NCBI RefSeq assembly: GCF_029869925.1
Contig: NZ_CP118605.1
Coordinates: forward strand, 2,632,001-2,696,000
Reading direction: 5' to 3'
DNA: 64,000 bases
From: Microbulbifer bruguierae
GTDB taxonomy: Bacteria; Pseudomonadota; Gammaproteobacteria; Pseudomonadales; Cellvibrionaceae
Shown here one piece after another: positions 33,899-43,315 of the stretch. The position numbers and the translations under genes were made by a program. The first letter of the stretch is position 1, and every line of letters starts with the position of its first letter. The notes beneath the pieces are model-generated. The model saw nothing but the letters and a program-made list of their open reading frames with translations. It was not told the origin of the DNA and searched no databases.

Positions 33899-35995
33899 CT
33901 ACTCTATACCCGAATGGCGCAGCAACGCATCGATCTTCGGCGCGCGGCCACGAAACTCGGCAAACAGCTCCTGAGCATCGCGACTGCCTCCCTGCTCCAA
34001 TACCGTGGCAAGAAATTTCCTGCCGGTTTCAGAATCGAAAATACCTTTCTCCTCGAACAGGGAAAAGGCATCCGCACTGAGCACTTCCGCCCATTTATAG
34101 CTGTAATATCCCGCGGCGTAACCACCGGCAAATATGTGGCTGAAACTGTGCTGAAAACGATTTTCCGGGGATACCGGAACCACCGACACCTTTTCCCGCA
34201 CCTCGTTGATCAGGCGCTGGATTTCCAATCCATTGGCGCCCTCTGGTCGAGAATGGAGCAGGAAGTCGAACAGCGCAAATTCCAGCTGACGCGTGGTGAA
34301 CATGGCAGACTGGAAATTTTTTGCCGCGAGCATTTTATCCAGCAACGCTTGTGGCAATGGCTCACCAGACTGATAGTGCCCGGAAATCATCGCCAGTGCC
34401 TCCGGTTCCCAGCACCAGTTTTCCAGAAACTGGCTCGGTAATTCCACCGCATCCCAGGCCACCCCATTGATACCTGAAACAGCAGCAACATCCACCTGTG
34501 TCAGCATGTGGTGCAGCCCGTGGCCGAATTCATGAAACAGTGTGGTGACTTCGTAGTGGGTCAGCAGCGCCGGAGTGCCTTTTGATGATGACCTGGCGTC
34601 TGCGGCGGTAAGTGAAGAAGCGCCTGCGGCGGTGGGAGAACTAAAGTTACACACCAGATAGGCTACCGGCAATTGTAATCCGGCGACGCACTGGCGCCTT
34701 ACCCGCGCGTCATCCATCCAGGCTCCGCCGCGCTTGTTCTCCCGGGCATAGGGGTCGAGATAAAATCCGGCGATCGGCTCTTCTCCACGCTTCAGCCAGT
34801 AAAAATGCACGTCGGGGTGGTAGGTGGCAATGGTGGGGTCTTCTTCAGCCGTCACCCCGAAAAGCTTTTCCGCCACCGCGAACAGCCCTTGAAGTACTTT
34901 CGGATAGGGGAAATACGGTCGAAGCTCTTCCTGGCTGACCGCATAGCGGGACTGCTTGAGTTTTTCCGCGGCCCAAGCAGTATCCCAGGGCCGCAATTGC
35001 TCTATGTCCAGTTGCTCGGCAGCAAATGCCTGCAATTCGGCGAACTCTCTTACCGCCGCCGGGCGGGCGCGCTTGGCCAGGTCCCACAGGAAGTTTTCCA
35101 CCTCCTCGGGGTCCCGCGCCATCTTGCTGGCGAGGGAGCGTTCGGCGTAATTTTTCATCCCCAGCAGATGGGCCTGCTCGGCGCGCAGTGCGAGAATTTC
35201 CGCCATCACGTTCGTGTTGTCGAACTCACCGCCGTTGGGACCCACATCGGAAGCGCGGGTGATATAAGCCGTGGACATTTGGTGGCGCAGATCGCGGTTG
35301 TCGGCATGGGTCATCACCGCCAGAAAACAGGGCCCATCCAGCGTCAGCAACCAGCCTTTCTTGCCTTTGGACTCTGCAAGGGCCTTGGCACTGTCGAGCG
35401 CGGTCTGCGGAATACCGGCCAGCTCGGACTCATCTTCGATATTGAGCGTCCAGGCGTTGGTCGCATCAAGGACATTGTTGGCAAAGGTGCTTTTCAGTTC
35501 CGCGAGGCGTTTGCTGATGGTCGCAAAACGTTCCCGCGCCGCGCCTTGCAGGCTCACGCCGCCGAGGTGCATGTCCCGCAGACCGTGGCGCACCGCCTGC
35601 TGGCGAGCCTGTGGCCAGCTGGCGAATTCCGGCGCCTTGGCAAGAGAGCGATAAACTGCGTAAAGCGCCGGGTCCTGCCCTACTTCGGTCCAGTACTCGG
35701 TCACCTTTGCCAGGCAGGCTTCATAGGGGGCTCGCCAGTCGCCGCTCAGGACACTGTTGAGATGCGACACTGGATTGAACGCCTTGCCCAGCTTGTCCTG
35801 CACCTCTTCGAGCGGCGCCAGTGTCTCTTCCCAAACCGGATGTTCTCCGGCGTTTTCCATACTTGATCGAAGCTGTTCGCGACATTTAGTGACCAACTCG
35901 ACAATTGCGGGCTCCGCAAATTGTGGCTGGATTCGATCGAATGGCGGCAGTACGTGGGACTCTAACAGCGGGTTGGACCACAGCGTGTCGGACAT
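33899..35995 (-). CDS. prlC: Oligopeptidase A (M3 family)
   Basis: A 698-residue cytosolic zinc metallopeptidase that degrades short peptides, including cleaved signal peptides. The zinc site HEFGH is at about 488-492 in LFHEFGHGLHHML, with the downstream ligand Glu in ELPSQFLENW. The ATG at 35993-35995 (MSDTLWSNPLL) has AAGGA at six bases; another ATG two codons upstream is too close to it. Just before the active site, the segment FSSPTAAGASSLTAADARSS carries an 8-residue near-duplication absent from E. coli PrlC, produced by a 24-base DNA repeat at 34596-34643. It is divergent from the gamma carbonic anhydrase gene. Confidence 0.96.
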   Translation of the reverse strand: MSDTLWSNPLLESHVLPPFDRIQPQFAEPAIVELVTKCREQLRSSMENAGEHPVWEETLAPLEEVQDKLGKAFNPVSHLNSVLSGDWRAPYEACLAKVTEYWTEVGQDPALYAVYRSLAKAPEFASWPQARQQAVRHGLRDMHLGGVSLQGAARERFATISKRLAELKSTFANNVLDATNAWTLNIEDESELAGIPQTALDSAKALAESKGKKGWLLTLDGPCFLAVMTHADNRDLRHQMSTAYITRASDVGPNGGEFDNTNVMAEILALRAEQAHLLGMKNYAERSLASKMARDPEEVENFLWDLAKRARPAAVREFAELQAFAAEQLDIEQLRPWDTAWAAEKLKQSRYAVSQEELRPYFPYPKVLQGLFAVAEKLFGVTAEEDPTIATYHPDVHFYWLKRGEEPIAGFYLDPYARENKRGGAWMDDARVRRQCVAGLQLPVAYLVCNFSSPTAAGASSLTAADARSSSKGTPALLTHYEVTTLFHEFGHGLHHMLTQVDVAAVSGINGVAWDAVELPSQFLENWCWEPEALAMISGHYQSGEPLPQALLDKMLAAKNFQSAMFTTRQLEFALFDFLLHSRPEGANGLEIQRLINEVREKVSVVPVSPENRFQHSFSHIFAGGYAAGYYSYKWAEVLSADAFSLFEEKGIFDSETGRKFLATVLEQGGSRDAQELFAEFRGRAPKIDALLRHSGIE

Positions 35996-36114
35996 GGGCA
36001 TTCCTTGTCGGTAAGCGGATACAAAAACAATCGCCCCGGGGATGGCCGCTAATGCGGCAGACGGGGTTAACATATGCGCTGTATTTTAGTGGATTGCCAT
36101 TCCGGAGGTCAGCC

Positions 36115-36681
36115 TTGTCCACAAACACCCCCGCCGAAACCCCGTCCCCCCACCTGCGCGAGCATCGCGGCCAAGCCCCCAAGCTCGCCGCCCGGGTGTT
36201 TATTGACCCGATGAGCACAGTAATTGGCGACGTGGAACTTGGCGATGACAGCTCCGTGTGGCCGATGGCAGTAATCCGTGGCGATATGCACCGTGTCCGT
36301 ATCGGCGCCCGCACCAGTGTGCAGGACGGCTCGGTACTACACATCACCCACGCCAGCGCCTTCAACGAAGGCGGCTGGCCGCTGACCATCGGCGACGACG
36401 TAACCATAGGCCACAAAGCCTGTCTGCACGGGTGCACAGTCGGCAACCGGGTGTTGATCGGAATCGGTTCCATCGTACTCGACGGCGCCGTGATTGAGGA
36501 CGAAGTCGTGCTCGCCGCCGGTGCCTTGGTGCCTCCGGGGAAAACGCTGGAAAGCGGCTACCTGTACGTTGGATCACCGGCAAAAAAAGCGCGTCCGCTG
36601 TCGGAAAAGGAAAAAAAATTCTTTACTTATACCGCAGGAAATTACGTCAAGCTCAAGGACGAATATCTCGCACAAAAATAG
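36115..36681 (+). CDS. Gamma carbonic anhydrase-like hexapeptide-repeat protein
   Basis: About 188 residues forming a left-handed beta-helix: repeated hexapeptides run from MSTVIGDVELGDDSSVWP through VIGIGSIVLDGAVIEDEVVLAAGALV. The zinc-binding histidines appear in VLHITHA and TIGHKACLHGC, and the N-terminal VIRGDMHRVRIG is typical of the CaiE/PaaY/YrdA group. The C-terminal helix KEKKFFTYTAGNYVKLKDEY is also conserved. The start is TTG 36115-36117, because CGGAGG lies six bases upstream. Carbonic anhydrase activity is not certain for this subgroup. A strong terminator follows at 36750. Confidence 0.9.
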   Translation: MSTNTPAETPSPHLREHRGQAPKLAARVFIDPMSTVIGDVELGDDSSVWPMAVIRGDMHRVRIGARTSVQDGSVLHITHASAFNEGGWPLTIGDDVTIGHKACLHGCTVGNRVLIGIGSIVLDGAVIEDEVVLAAGALVPPGKTLESGYLYVGSPAKKARPLSEKEKKFFTYTAGNYVKLKDEYLAQK

Positions 36682-36749
36682 GGCGCCACGTTAGCGCAAA
36701 GTCATTCACCTCACACCCCAAAACACAGCGAAAATACATTATCCTTTGG

Positions 36750-36783
36750 CCCGCTTTAACGACAATTAAAGCGGGCTTTTTTG
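36750..36783 (+). terminator. Rho-independent terminator after the gamma carbonic anhydrase gene
   Basis: An eleven-base-pair stem, GCCCGCTTTAA (36750-36760) / TTAAAGCGGGC (36767-36777), is followed by six T on the plus strand. Confidence 0.9.
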
Positions 36784-36887
36784 TTAATATTTCCCCTTGG
36801 TTTTTTTGAAAAATTTGCTCGTAGAGCGACCGCATGAAAGTGCCACAAACCTGCGTTGGTGAAGCACCTTAATACTGTACATTGCCG

Positions 36888-37736
36888 ATGAAAACGATAA
36901 GCACGGACTCCGACCTCACCCTCTGGCATCAGTGCGTGGCGAATATGCTGGACAGCGAGTCAGACTCCCAGCGTATCTACGAACTTTTGCGTGGAGCTGA
37001 ATCGCTGGTTCGAGGCAACAGCAGTATGGCGATCATCTATCCCACAGATGGTCCGCCACAAATTACCCACCATCGCCTGCTCGCCAATGAGCGGCTCAGC
37101 ACTCAGGTAGATCGCTACATAGAAGGCGCTTATCTTTTCGATCCTTTCTATCGCGCCGCCGTGGATGACAACAGGGAAGGGTTTTACCTGCTGCGCGAAG
37201 TCGCACCGGATGCCTTCGGTCAAACCGAATACTTCCGCCGTTACTATCGCGAAGCGAACCTCGGCGATGAAGCCTGTTTCCTTGTGCGCGGTGCAGACGG
37301 AGTCATTGCCAGTTTATCCATCGGACGCGCTTCTGACCTGGGCGGTGGACGATTTTCACCGCTGGAAGTTTCACGTTTGAAATCACTTCTTCCCGTGGTC
37401 GAAAATATCCTGCGCAAATGGATTCACAACCATAATGGGTGTGGGGCCCAGCTTGAATCTTTTGGCAACCGCCTCGAAAGTGCACTGAATAATTTTGGCC
37501 GTTCACTTCTCACCAATCGCGAATGCGAAGTGCTGCATATGACCATGCGCGGGCACTCCATCAAGTCGATGGCAGAAAAGCTCGACGCCAGCGTGGACAC
37601 CATCAAAACCCACCGGAAACACATTTATTCCAAACTCGACGTCACTTCCCAATCCGAGTTGTTCTATCTGTTTATCAGCGCCCTGCGCCACCATTCCGGT
37701 ACGGATCTGGACCCCCTCACCAGCCTGGAAAGATAA
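36888..37736 (+). CDS. LuxR-type helix-turn-helix transcriptional regulator
   Basis: About 282 residues from the ATG at 36888; a TTG two codons upstream is possible. The C-terminal 65 residues are a GerE/LuxR HTH: LLTNRECEVLHMTMRGHSIKSMAEKLDASVDTIKTHRKHIYSKL. The N-terminal ~200 residues are not a response-regulator receiver and lack the acyl-homoserine-lactone pocket signature, so they probably sense another small molecule. It is convergent with the FAD oxidase operon and is a candidate regulator of that cluster, for which shared palindromes are seen upstream of both operons. Binding to those sites is inference. Confidence 0.82.
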   Translation: MKTISTDSDLTLWHQCVANMLDSESDSQRIYELLRGAESLVRGNSSMAIIYPTDGPPQITHHRLLANERLSTQVDRYIEGAYLFDPFYRAAVDDNREGFYLLREVAPDAFGQTEYFRRYYREANLGDEACFLVRGADGVIASLSIGRASDLGGGRFSPLEVSRLKSLLPVVENILRKWIHNHNGCGAQLESFGNRLESALNNFGRSLLTNRECEVLHMTMRGHSIKSMAEKLDASVDTIKTHRKHIYSKLDVTSQSELFYLFISALRHHSGTDLDPLTSLER

Positions 37737-37747
37737 ATAGCAGGCAC

Positions 37748-37804
37748 AAAAAAGCCCGCAATCTATTGTTCCGACGAGGCAGGTATCGGAACAGCGGTGC
37801 GGGC
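37748..37804 (-). terminator. Branched rho-independent terminator of the TonB receptor-oxidase operon
   Basis: Outer stem GCCCGCA/TGCGGGC and inner stem TGTTCCGA (37767-37774) / TCGGAACA (37786-37793). On the minus strand it ends in six U. It lies about 70 bases past the oxidase stop. Confidence 0.8.
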
Positions 37805-37872
37805 AAAGGTCCACTAAACAGGAATCAGGACCAAGTCACATTCGCAACAGGAATACTTCCGTCACAGCGGAT

Positions 37873-39288
37873 TTATTTCTGTGTAATGGGAAAGCCCATT
37901 TTCTCCACCATGCGCACCCAGGGAATACGCCAACCGCGCTTTTCATCCAGGGTGTCCAGCGCATACATGGTGATCTTTGCACCGATCCAACGGAAAGGTT
38001 CTGGCGGAATATAGGCTGGTTGGGAGCAGGCAAAATTCAGTGAACGCTCCGGAACTTTTATATCGTCGAGAATCGCCAACGCGACTCGCGCACCGAAACG
38101 TGTGGCAGTCACACCGAAGCCGGAGTAGCCACCGGCGTATAACATCTTGCCGCCGTGGTAGTGCTGATAGTGCACCGCCATACGCGTGGTCAGTGCAATC
38201 GGGCCGCTCCAGGCGTGGCTGAAACGGATACCCCGCAGTTGCGGAAAGGTACGGTAAAAATTATCGATCAGGCGCACATAGGGTTCCGGCGCCTTGTCAT
38301 CTTCCGGGTCGGTGTTGTTACCGAAGAAGTAGTCCAGTCGGCCGCCGAAAAGAATGCGGTTGTCGGCGGTCAGGCGCATGTAATTCAGCTGGGTGCGGGT
38401 ATCGTAAATACCCTGACGATTTTTCCAGCCAATGGATGCGAGCTGCTCATCGCTAAGTGGATCGGTGACCACAATACGGTCGCGAATCGCGGCAACGCGG
38501 TTGCGAATTTTCTTGTTACCGGAAGCAAACGCGTTGGTCGCAAGTAAAACCTTGTTCGCCTGTACACGACCCTTGGGCGTTTTCACCAGTATACCTTTGC
38601 GGTTTCTGGTGTTGCTGACCATGGGTGTGTTTTCGTAAATCTTTACGCCCAGTTCCAGCGCCACCTGTTTTAGACCCCAGGCAAGTTTCGCCGGGTGCAC
38701 GGTGCCGCTGCGCTGTTTCGACCACAGGCCGCCGTTGAACAACGGCGAATTTACTTCCCGCTGCACCGTGTCTCTATCCAGCAGGTGTGCGTCGTGGCCG
38801 TAGTGGCGATACAGTGCGTATTCTTTTTCGATATCATCGAGACCGTCATCACCGACGGCCACGGTCAGCTCACCGCCCCATTCCAACTCGCATTCGATCC
38901 CGTAGCGCTCGATAGTCTCGCGGAAACCATCCAGATTTTCCTTGCCCAGTTGTTCCAGCGTTTCCATATCCTCCGGGAACAGACGCTGCGCATTGGCCAG
39001 TCCATGCATCACGGACGTGGACAGGATCGCCGCCGGGCGTCCGGAGGCGCCGATGGCGATGCTGTTGGCTTCAATCAGCACAATGTCGCGCTGTGGATCG
39101 GCTTCCTTGGCCTGTACCGCGGCCCACAGACCGGTAAAGCCACCGCCAACAATCAGCAGGTCACATTCCAACGGACGCTGCAACGCAGGTTCGTCCCGCG
39201 GGCGCTGCGGTATATCCAGCCAGTAGGGAAAAAAGGTTGTTTTTTGTAGTGCTTCCAGAGCATCAACCCTGGTCTGTTCGTCACACAT
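37873..39288 (-). CDS. FAD-dependent amine oxidoreductase, PuuB/DAO family
   Basis: A 471-residue DAO-fold flavoprotein. The dinucleotide motif GGGFTGLWAA begins at residue 48, with the second FAD contact at IVLIEANSIAIGASG and the C-terminal AGGYSGFGVTATRFGARVALAIL. The overall layout resembles gamma-glutamylputrescine oxidase and related amine oxidases that make aldehyde, NH3 and H2O2. The gene lies 39 bases after the TonB receptor stop and is probably in the same transcript. An aldehyde dehydrogenase is encoded next in the accessory island, consistent with oxidative deamination. Substrate not determinable. Confidence 0.85.
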   Translation of the reverse strand: MCDEQTRVDALEALQKTTFFPYWLDIPQRPRDEPALQRPLECDLLIVGGGFTGLWAAVQAKEADPQRDIVLIEANSIAIGASGRPAAILSTSVMHGLANAQRLFPEDMETLEQLGKENLDGFRETIERYGIECELEWGGELTVAVGDDGLDDIEKEYALYRHYGHDAHLLDRDTVQREVNSPLFNGGLWSKQRSGTVHPAKLAWGLKQVALELGVKIYENTPMVSNTRNRKGILVKTPKGRVQANKVLLATNAFASGNKKIRNRVAAIRDRIVVTDPLSDEQLASIGWKNRQGIYDTRTQLNYMRLTADNRILFGGRLDYFFGNNTDPEDDKAPEPYVRLIDNFYRTFPQLRGIRFSHAWSGPIALTTRMAVHYQHYHGGKMLYAGGYSGFGVTATRFGARVALAILDDIKVPERSLNFACSQPAYIPPEPFRWIGAKITMYALDTLDEKRGWRIPWVRMVEKMGFPITQK

Positions 39289-39327
39289 GATTACCTCTTC
39301 ATCATCGCGTTATCGCCGGCGCATTCA

Positions 39328-41655
39328 TTAGAAAATGTTGTAGCGAACCGATATCCCGAAGGTGGTCGGCGCCTGGCGATAATAGGAACGGCCAGCAAAG
39401 CTGGAGAAGGCGTAGGTCTCCGCGCTGCTGTCCTCAATGTTTTTGATCCAGCCACTGAGCTCCCAGCGCTCGCCGTTATCAGTCAGGGCCGCTTCCGCGT
39501 CCCACGAATGCACTGGGCCGGACAGGGCGTTGTCGTCCGCCAGCTGAGCGGTCATCTCATCGCTGTAGGTGTAGCTGGTCTGCAAACGCAGGTTGTAGTC
39601 GGCGAGCGGCAGGTCGTACGCGACCAGGCTGTTGTAGCTCCACTCCGGTGCCTGCGACAGGGAAGCGCCCACGGGCAGTGGTGCGGCCAGGGCATCCACG
39701 AACAGCTGGTTTACACCATCGGCGTTGTCGTTCACTGACGGGTCGGCGGCGATGCCGCGCATGTCGGCGGTACTCGGTGCCTTGGTCACTTCACTGTCGA
39801 GGAAGGCAACACCGGCCATCACCGTCAGGTTATCGGTGGGCAGCCAATGCAGGTCGAGTTCGAAGCCGGTGGTTTTGGATTCCGGTACGTTGACCAGGGT
39901 GGTATCCGCCACCGGGAATTCCAGGAAATTGCTGAAGTCGTCGACGATAATGGTCACCAGAGACTGGCGATCGGTGTAGTCGAGGCTGAACAGTGCACCG
40001 TTCAGCTGCAATGAGGCGTCGAACAGGGTGGCCTTGAAGCCCGCTTCAAAAGACACCACTTTTTCCGGCTCCACATAGGCCCAGCTGACATCGTCGAGAA
40101 TCGCTGCGCCGTAGTAAGCGCCGGCCTTGTAGCTGTTGGCCACATTGGCGTAGAGCAGCAAGTCATCGTGCAGCTGCCAGTCGAGGCCCAGCTTGCCGGT
40201 CACCGCATCTTCGCTGCTGCGGTCGTTCAGTTCGGCAATGGTGTCGTTGAACGAGTAGATATCATCGTGATTGGTGGAGAGTCCGTCGAAGGTGCGCTCA
40301 TCGGCGCTAAAGCGGATACCCGCGATCAGGTTCAACGTGTCGTTGAGCGCGGTTTCGGTATGCAGGTAGGCGCCCCAGGAGTGGGTAACCTGTTCGTATT
40401 CAGCGGTCAGCAGATCCCAGCCCTGGACGGACACATCTTCTGGATCGAGCACAAAAGTGCTGGCCACGGAGTCGGTGACGAAGAAGGAATCGTCGAACAC
40501 ATCGCGCACCTTCACTGTGTCTTGGGAAACGTTCACACCGGCCACCCAGGTCACTGGGGACTCGCCATTACTGACCAGGCGGAACTCCTGGGACCACTGG
40601 CTGATGTCGTTGTCCTGGTACAGGTCGAGGATCGCCGCGGAAGAGCCGCCATAGTTATCCACGACCTTGCGATCGTAGGCATCGAACGCGGTGATGGAGA
40701 CAAAGTCGACGGTCTCCAAGCCGTAACCCAGATTCAGGGACGCACCGTAGCCGGATTCGTCGCGCCTCACGTTCAGATCACCGACGTTGACGATGGTTGC
40801 GTCATCACTGCTGTTGAGCACGTCAAACGAGGCGTCGCCGAATGCGTCGCCAAGTCCGCTGACCTGCGGGGAAACCGGGGTGGATTTGTCGCTGCTGAAA
40901 TAGACCTTGGCCAGCGCCTCGCCGTTGCCCGCAAATGGGAACAGGATCTGGCCACGGCCGGCGGCGCGATCGACGCTGCCAAATTCGCGCCCGGTCTCGG
41001 GGTCTTTCTGCCAGCCGTCTGCTTTGGACGTATTCAGACTCAGGCGGCCCAATACTTCGCCGCTGATCTCGCCACTGACCACACCAGTCAATTCGCGGGA
41101 ACCGAAGTTGCCGACACCGGCATCCACAAACGCTTCGATTTCACTGGTAGGTTTGGCACTGATGAAATTGATTGCGCCGCCGGTGGTGTTCTTGCCGTAG
41201 AGAGTGCCCTGGGGGCCCTTTAGTACTTCCACCCGCTCGATATCGAACAGCTGACCGGCGAGGAAGGACGGGTTGCTGGCAAACACTTCGTCGGTGTAGA
41301 TGCCCATGCCGCTGCTGTTGTTGGGGCTGAAGTCATCCAGGCCGATACCGCGGATGGCGAATACCGGCGTGCCACCGGAGGTGCTGTTGACGGTAACCAG
41401 GCCCGGCGTGTGCGCACCCAGTTCCACAGCACTGTCGATACCCAGGTTCTGCATCATCTCACCGCTGAACGCATTGGCGGACACGCCGATGTCATTTACC
41501 GACTGCTCGCGCTTGTGCGCAGTCACCGCGACTTCTTCGATCTGGTTGGCGAAGGCACTTTGGGTGATTCCCAGCGCGGACAAAAACGCACCGGCAATAG
41601 CAACCGCAAGCGAGTTTTTCGCGAAGCGCCGGCTGGCGCGGGCTGGTAATTCCAT
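39328..41655 (-). CDS. TonB-dependent outer-membrane receptor
   Basis: A 775-residue receptor. The signal peptide (SLAVAIAGAFLSALGITQSAFA) is followed by a TonB-box-like EEVAVTAHK, a plug domain with NDIGVSANAFSGEMMQNLG and FDIERVEVLKGPQGTLYGKNTTGGAINF, and a 22-stranded barrel ending in the aromatic FGISVRYNIF. The plug sequence with RVEVLKGPQGTLYGKNTTGG is characteristic of receptors for nutrients rather than a fixed substrate class. It begins the operon that ends with the FAD oxidase, so it likely imports that enzyme's substrate or precursor. The upstream 90 bases contain the operator-like palindromes described separately. Confidence 0.93.
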   Translation of the reverse strand: MELPARASRRFAKNSLAVAIAGAFLSALGITQSAFANQIEEVAVTAHKREQSVNDIGVSANAFSGEMMQNLGIDSAVELGAHTPGLVTVNSTSGGTPVFAIRGIGLDDFSPNNSSGMGIYTDEVFASNPSFLAGQLFDIERVEVLKGPQGTLYGKNTTGGAINFISAKPTSEIEAFVDAGVGNFGSRELTGVVSGEISGEVLGRLSLNTSKADGWQKDPETGREFGSVDRAAGRGQILFPFAGNGEALAKVYFSSDKSTPVSPQVSGLGDAFGDASFDVLNSSDDATIVNVGDLNVRRDESGYGASLNLGYGLETVDFVSITAFDAYDRKVVDNYGGSSAAILDLYQDNDISQWSQEFRLVSNGESPVTWVAGVNVSQDTVKVRDVFDDSFFVTDSVASTFVLDPEDVSVQGWDLLTAEYEQVTHSWGAYLHTETALNDTLNLIAGIRFSADERTFDGLSTNHDDIYSFNDTIAELNDRSSEDAVTGKLGLDWQLHDDLLLYANVANSYKAGAYYGAAILDDVSWAYVEPEKVVSFEAGFKATLFDASLQLNGALFSLDYTDRQSLVTIIVDDFSNFLEFPVADTTLVNVPESKTTGFELDLHWLPTDNLTVMAGVAFLDSEVTKAPSTADMRGIAADPSVNDNADGVNQLFVDALAAPLPVGASLSQAPEWSYNSLVAYDLPLADYNLRLQTSYTYSDEMTAQLADDNALSGPVHSWDAEAALTDNGERWELSGWIKNIEDSSAETYAFSSFAGRSYYRQAPTTFGISVRYNIF

Positions 41656-41710
41656 GACGAGCTCCCTGTGGTTCTTTTATCTGTCTTATCGTGAGGGAGA
41701 CTATAAAAAC

Positions 41711-41765
41711 CGAATAAGGATTCAGGTATCACCCCATTGGGTGAGAAAACCGAATTTTTATTCAG
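41711..41765. promoter_or_regulatory. Operator-like motifs upstream of the TonB receptor operon
   Basis: CGAAT-N5-TTCAG occurs at 41711-41725 and 41751-41765, and the palindrome TCACCCCATTGGGTGA lies between them at 41729-41744. The same palindrome class and the same CGAAT-N5-TTCAG element occur upstream of the aldehyde dehydrogenase gene (44915-44930, 44873-44887). Confidence 0.55.
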
Positions 41766-41781
41766 GTTTATCAACAAACAC

Positions 41782-41803
41782 AAAAACCCGCATTGCGCGG
41801 GTT
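41782..41803 (-). terminator. Terminator after the APC permease
   Basis: Stem AACCCGC (41785-41791) / GCGGGTT (41797-41803), with an A-run on the left that gives a short U-rich tail on the minus strand. It separates the ALDH-permease operon from the TonB receptor operon. Confidence 0.65.
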
Positions 41804-41842
41804 AGTTAACGGCTTGTTCGCGGGAGATACCCCGCAGATTGC

Positions 41843-43246
41843 TTATTGGGTAGCGAATACCGCCGGGACTTCGGTAGCCGGCTTGCCGCCCTGCTTCTCC
41901 GCCCACAGGATCGCCAACTCACCCAGCAACAGGGTGACAATGGAACCAATCAGTACCGGCCACTGCACGCCCTCACCGGGGGTGTAGATAAACAGGAAGA
42001 TACTGCCGGCAAGAATCGCCACGCAGAAGTAGGTAAGCGCGCGCGCAAAACCATCACCTCCGGGCACCCGGAAGGGGCGCGCACGCGCACCATCGACACG
42101 GCGCATTTTCAGGAACGCCAGGAACATACCCACATAGGGCAGCAGGAAGATCACCCCGCTAAAGGCAAACAGCGACCAGAACAGGTCTTCGTTGGAGTTC
42201 ACCAGCAAGCCGTACAGCACCAGCACGAGTGTGCTCATCACACCCATCAATACCGCGGCACCCACCGGCGTATTGCGGCTGCGGCTCTTGATCGCAAAGG
42301 CCTGCGGCAATTCGCCCTCTTCCGCCGCTTCCGCCGCCGCGCGGTTGCCGCCGATGGCCCAGGTGACGCCATTGGAGAAAAAGGTATACAGCGCAGCAAT
42401 GCCCAGTGCCGTCACCAGCGCGTTGCCAAACGGCAGTTGCGCGAAGAATAGTCGCAGGGTATCCACCAGGCCCTCGACCAGATCGATTTCCCCGGCCGGG
42501 ATGGCCGCCAGAATCGCGGTGGTACCGAGGGTATACAACGCGAGAATGATCGCGCCGGACACCAGAATGGAACGGGGTACGTCCTTCTGCGGATTGCGCA
42601 TTTCCTCGCTGCTGGCGCTGATCAGCTCGAAACCGAGCATGCCGTAGATGATCGCCGGAATGTACTGCAGACTGTCACCCAGGTTCGGCTTGATGCTGTC
42701 AAAATTGATCGGGTTGGCGAGTCCGTTTTCACTGGCGTAAACCACGGCACCGGCGATGATTGCGGTAAAGATAATGATCTTGAAGATGGCACCTATGTTC
42801 GGTACCCACTTGCCCACATTGAGTGTCACCACATTGGCGATCACCGCAATCCAGGTGAGCACTATGCCGAGGCCAATCTGCCCGGTGACGCCCATTTCCG
42901 GCCAGAACAGCTGTTTCGCCACACCGGCAAACAGGATAAAAATCGCCGGCATCCAGATCGCCACATTGACCCAGTAACTCCAGCTGATACGCGACGCCCA
43001 GCGGCCGCCAAATGCATCCCGCACCCAGGCGTAAATACCGCCCTTCTCCGGATAGGCGCAACCGAGTTCCGCAGAGACAAGGGCAAAAGGCACAAAGAAA
43101 AACAGGCCGAGGAACAGCCACCAGAAAATACTGGAGGTGCCGATCGCCGCGGTAGCGGCAAGGGTATCCACCAGTAAAATGGCGGATACAGTAAACAGGA
43201 TCATATCCCGCTTACCCAGATTCTTTTTGACGGCAACTTCGGTCAC
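41843..43246 (-). CDS. APC family amino acid/polyamine permease
   Basis: A 467-residue twelve-helix transporter. Landmarks are MILFTVSAILLVDTLAATAAIGTSSIFWW (helix 1 with its broken GTSS region), AELGCAYPEKGGIYAWVRDAFG, and NPQKDVPRSILVSGAIILALYTLGTTAIL. The family moves amino acids, amines and related compounds across the inner membrane. It follows the aldehyde dehydrogenase by 69 bases on the same strand. Together with the TonB receptor, it would complete a two-membrane uptake path for one nitrogenous substrate. Confidence 0.9.
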   Translation of the reverse strand: MTEVAVKKNLGKRDMILFTVSAILLVDTLAATAAIGTSSIFWWLFLGLFFFVPFALVSAELGCAYPEKGGIYAWVRDAFGGRWASRISWSYWVNVAIWMPAIFILFAGVAKQLFWPEMGVTGQIGLGIVLTWIAVIANVVTLNVGKWVPNIGAIFKIIIFTAIIAGAVVYASENGLANPINFDSIKPNLGDSLQYIPAIIYGMLGFELISASSEEMRNPQKDVPRSILVSGAIILALYTLGTTAILAAIPAGEIDLVEGLVDTLRLFFAQLPFGNALVTALGIAALYTFFSNGVTWAIGGNRAAAEAAEEGELPQAFAIKSRSRNTPVGAAVLMGVMSTLVLVLYGLLVNSNEDLFWSLFAFSGVIFLLPYVGMFLAFLKMRRVDGARARPFRVPGGDGFARALTYFCVAILAGSIFLFIYTPGEGVQWPVLIGSIVTLLLGELAILWAEKQGGKPATEVPAVFATQ

Positions 43247-43315
43247 GAGACTCTCCCGCGTTACTTATTTTGTTTTTTAGTTTGTCTTTTTCAGTTTCAG
43301 CCGGTGCGCCGCGGA

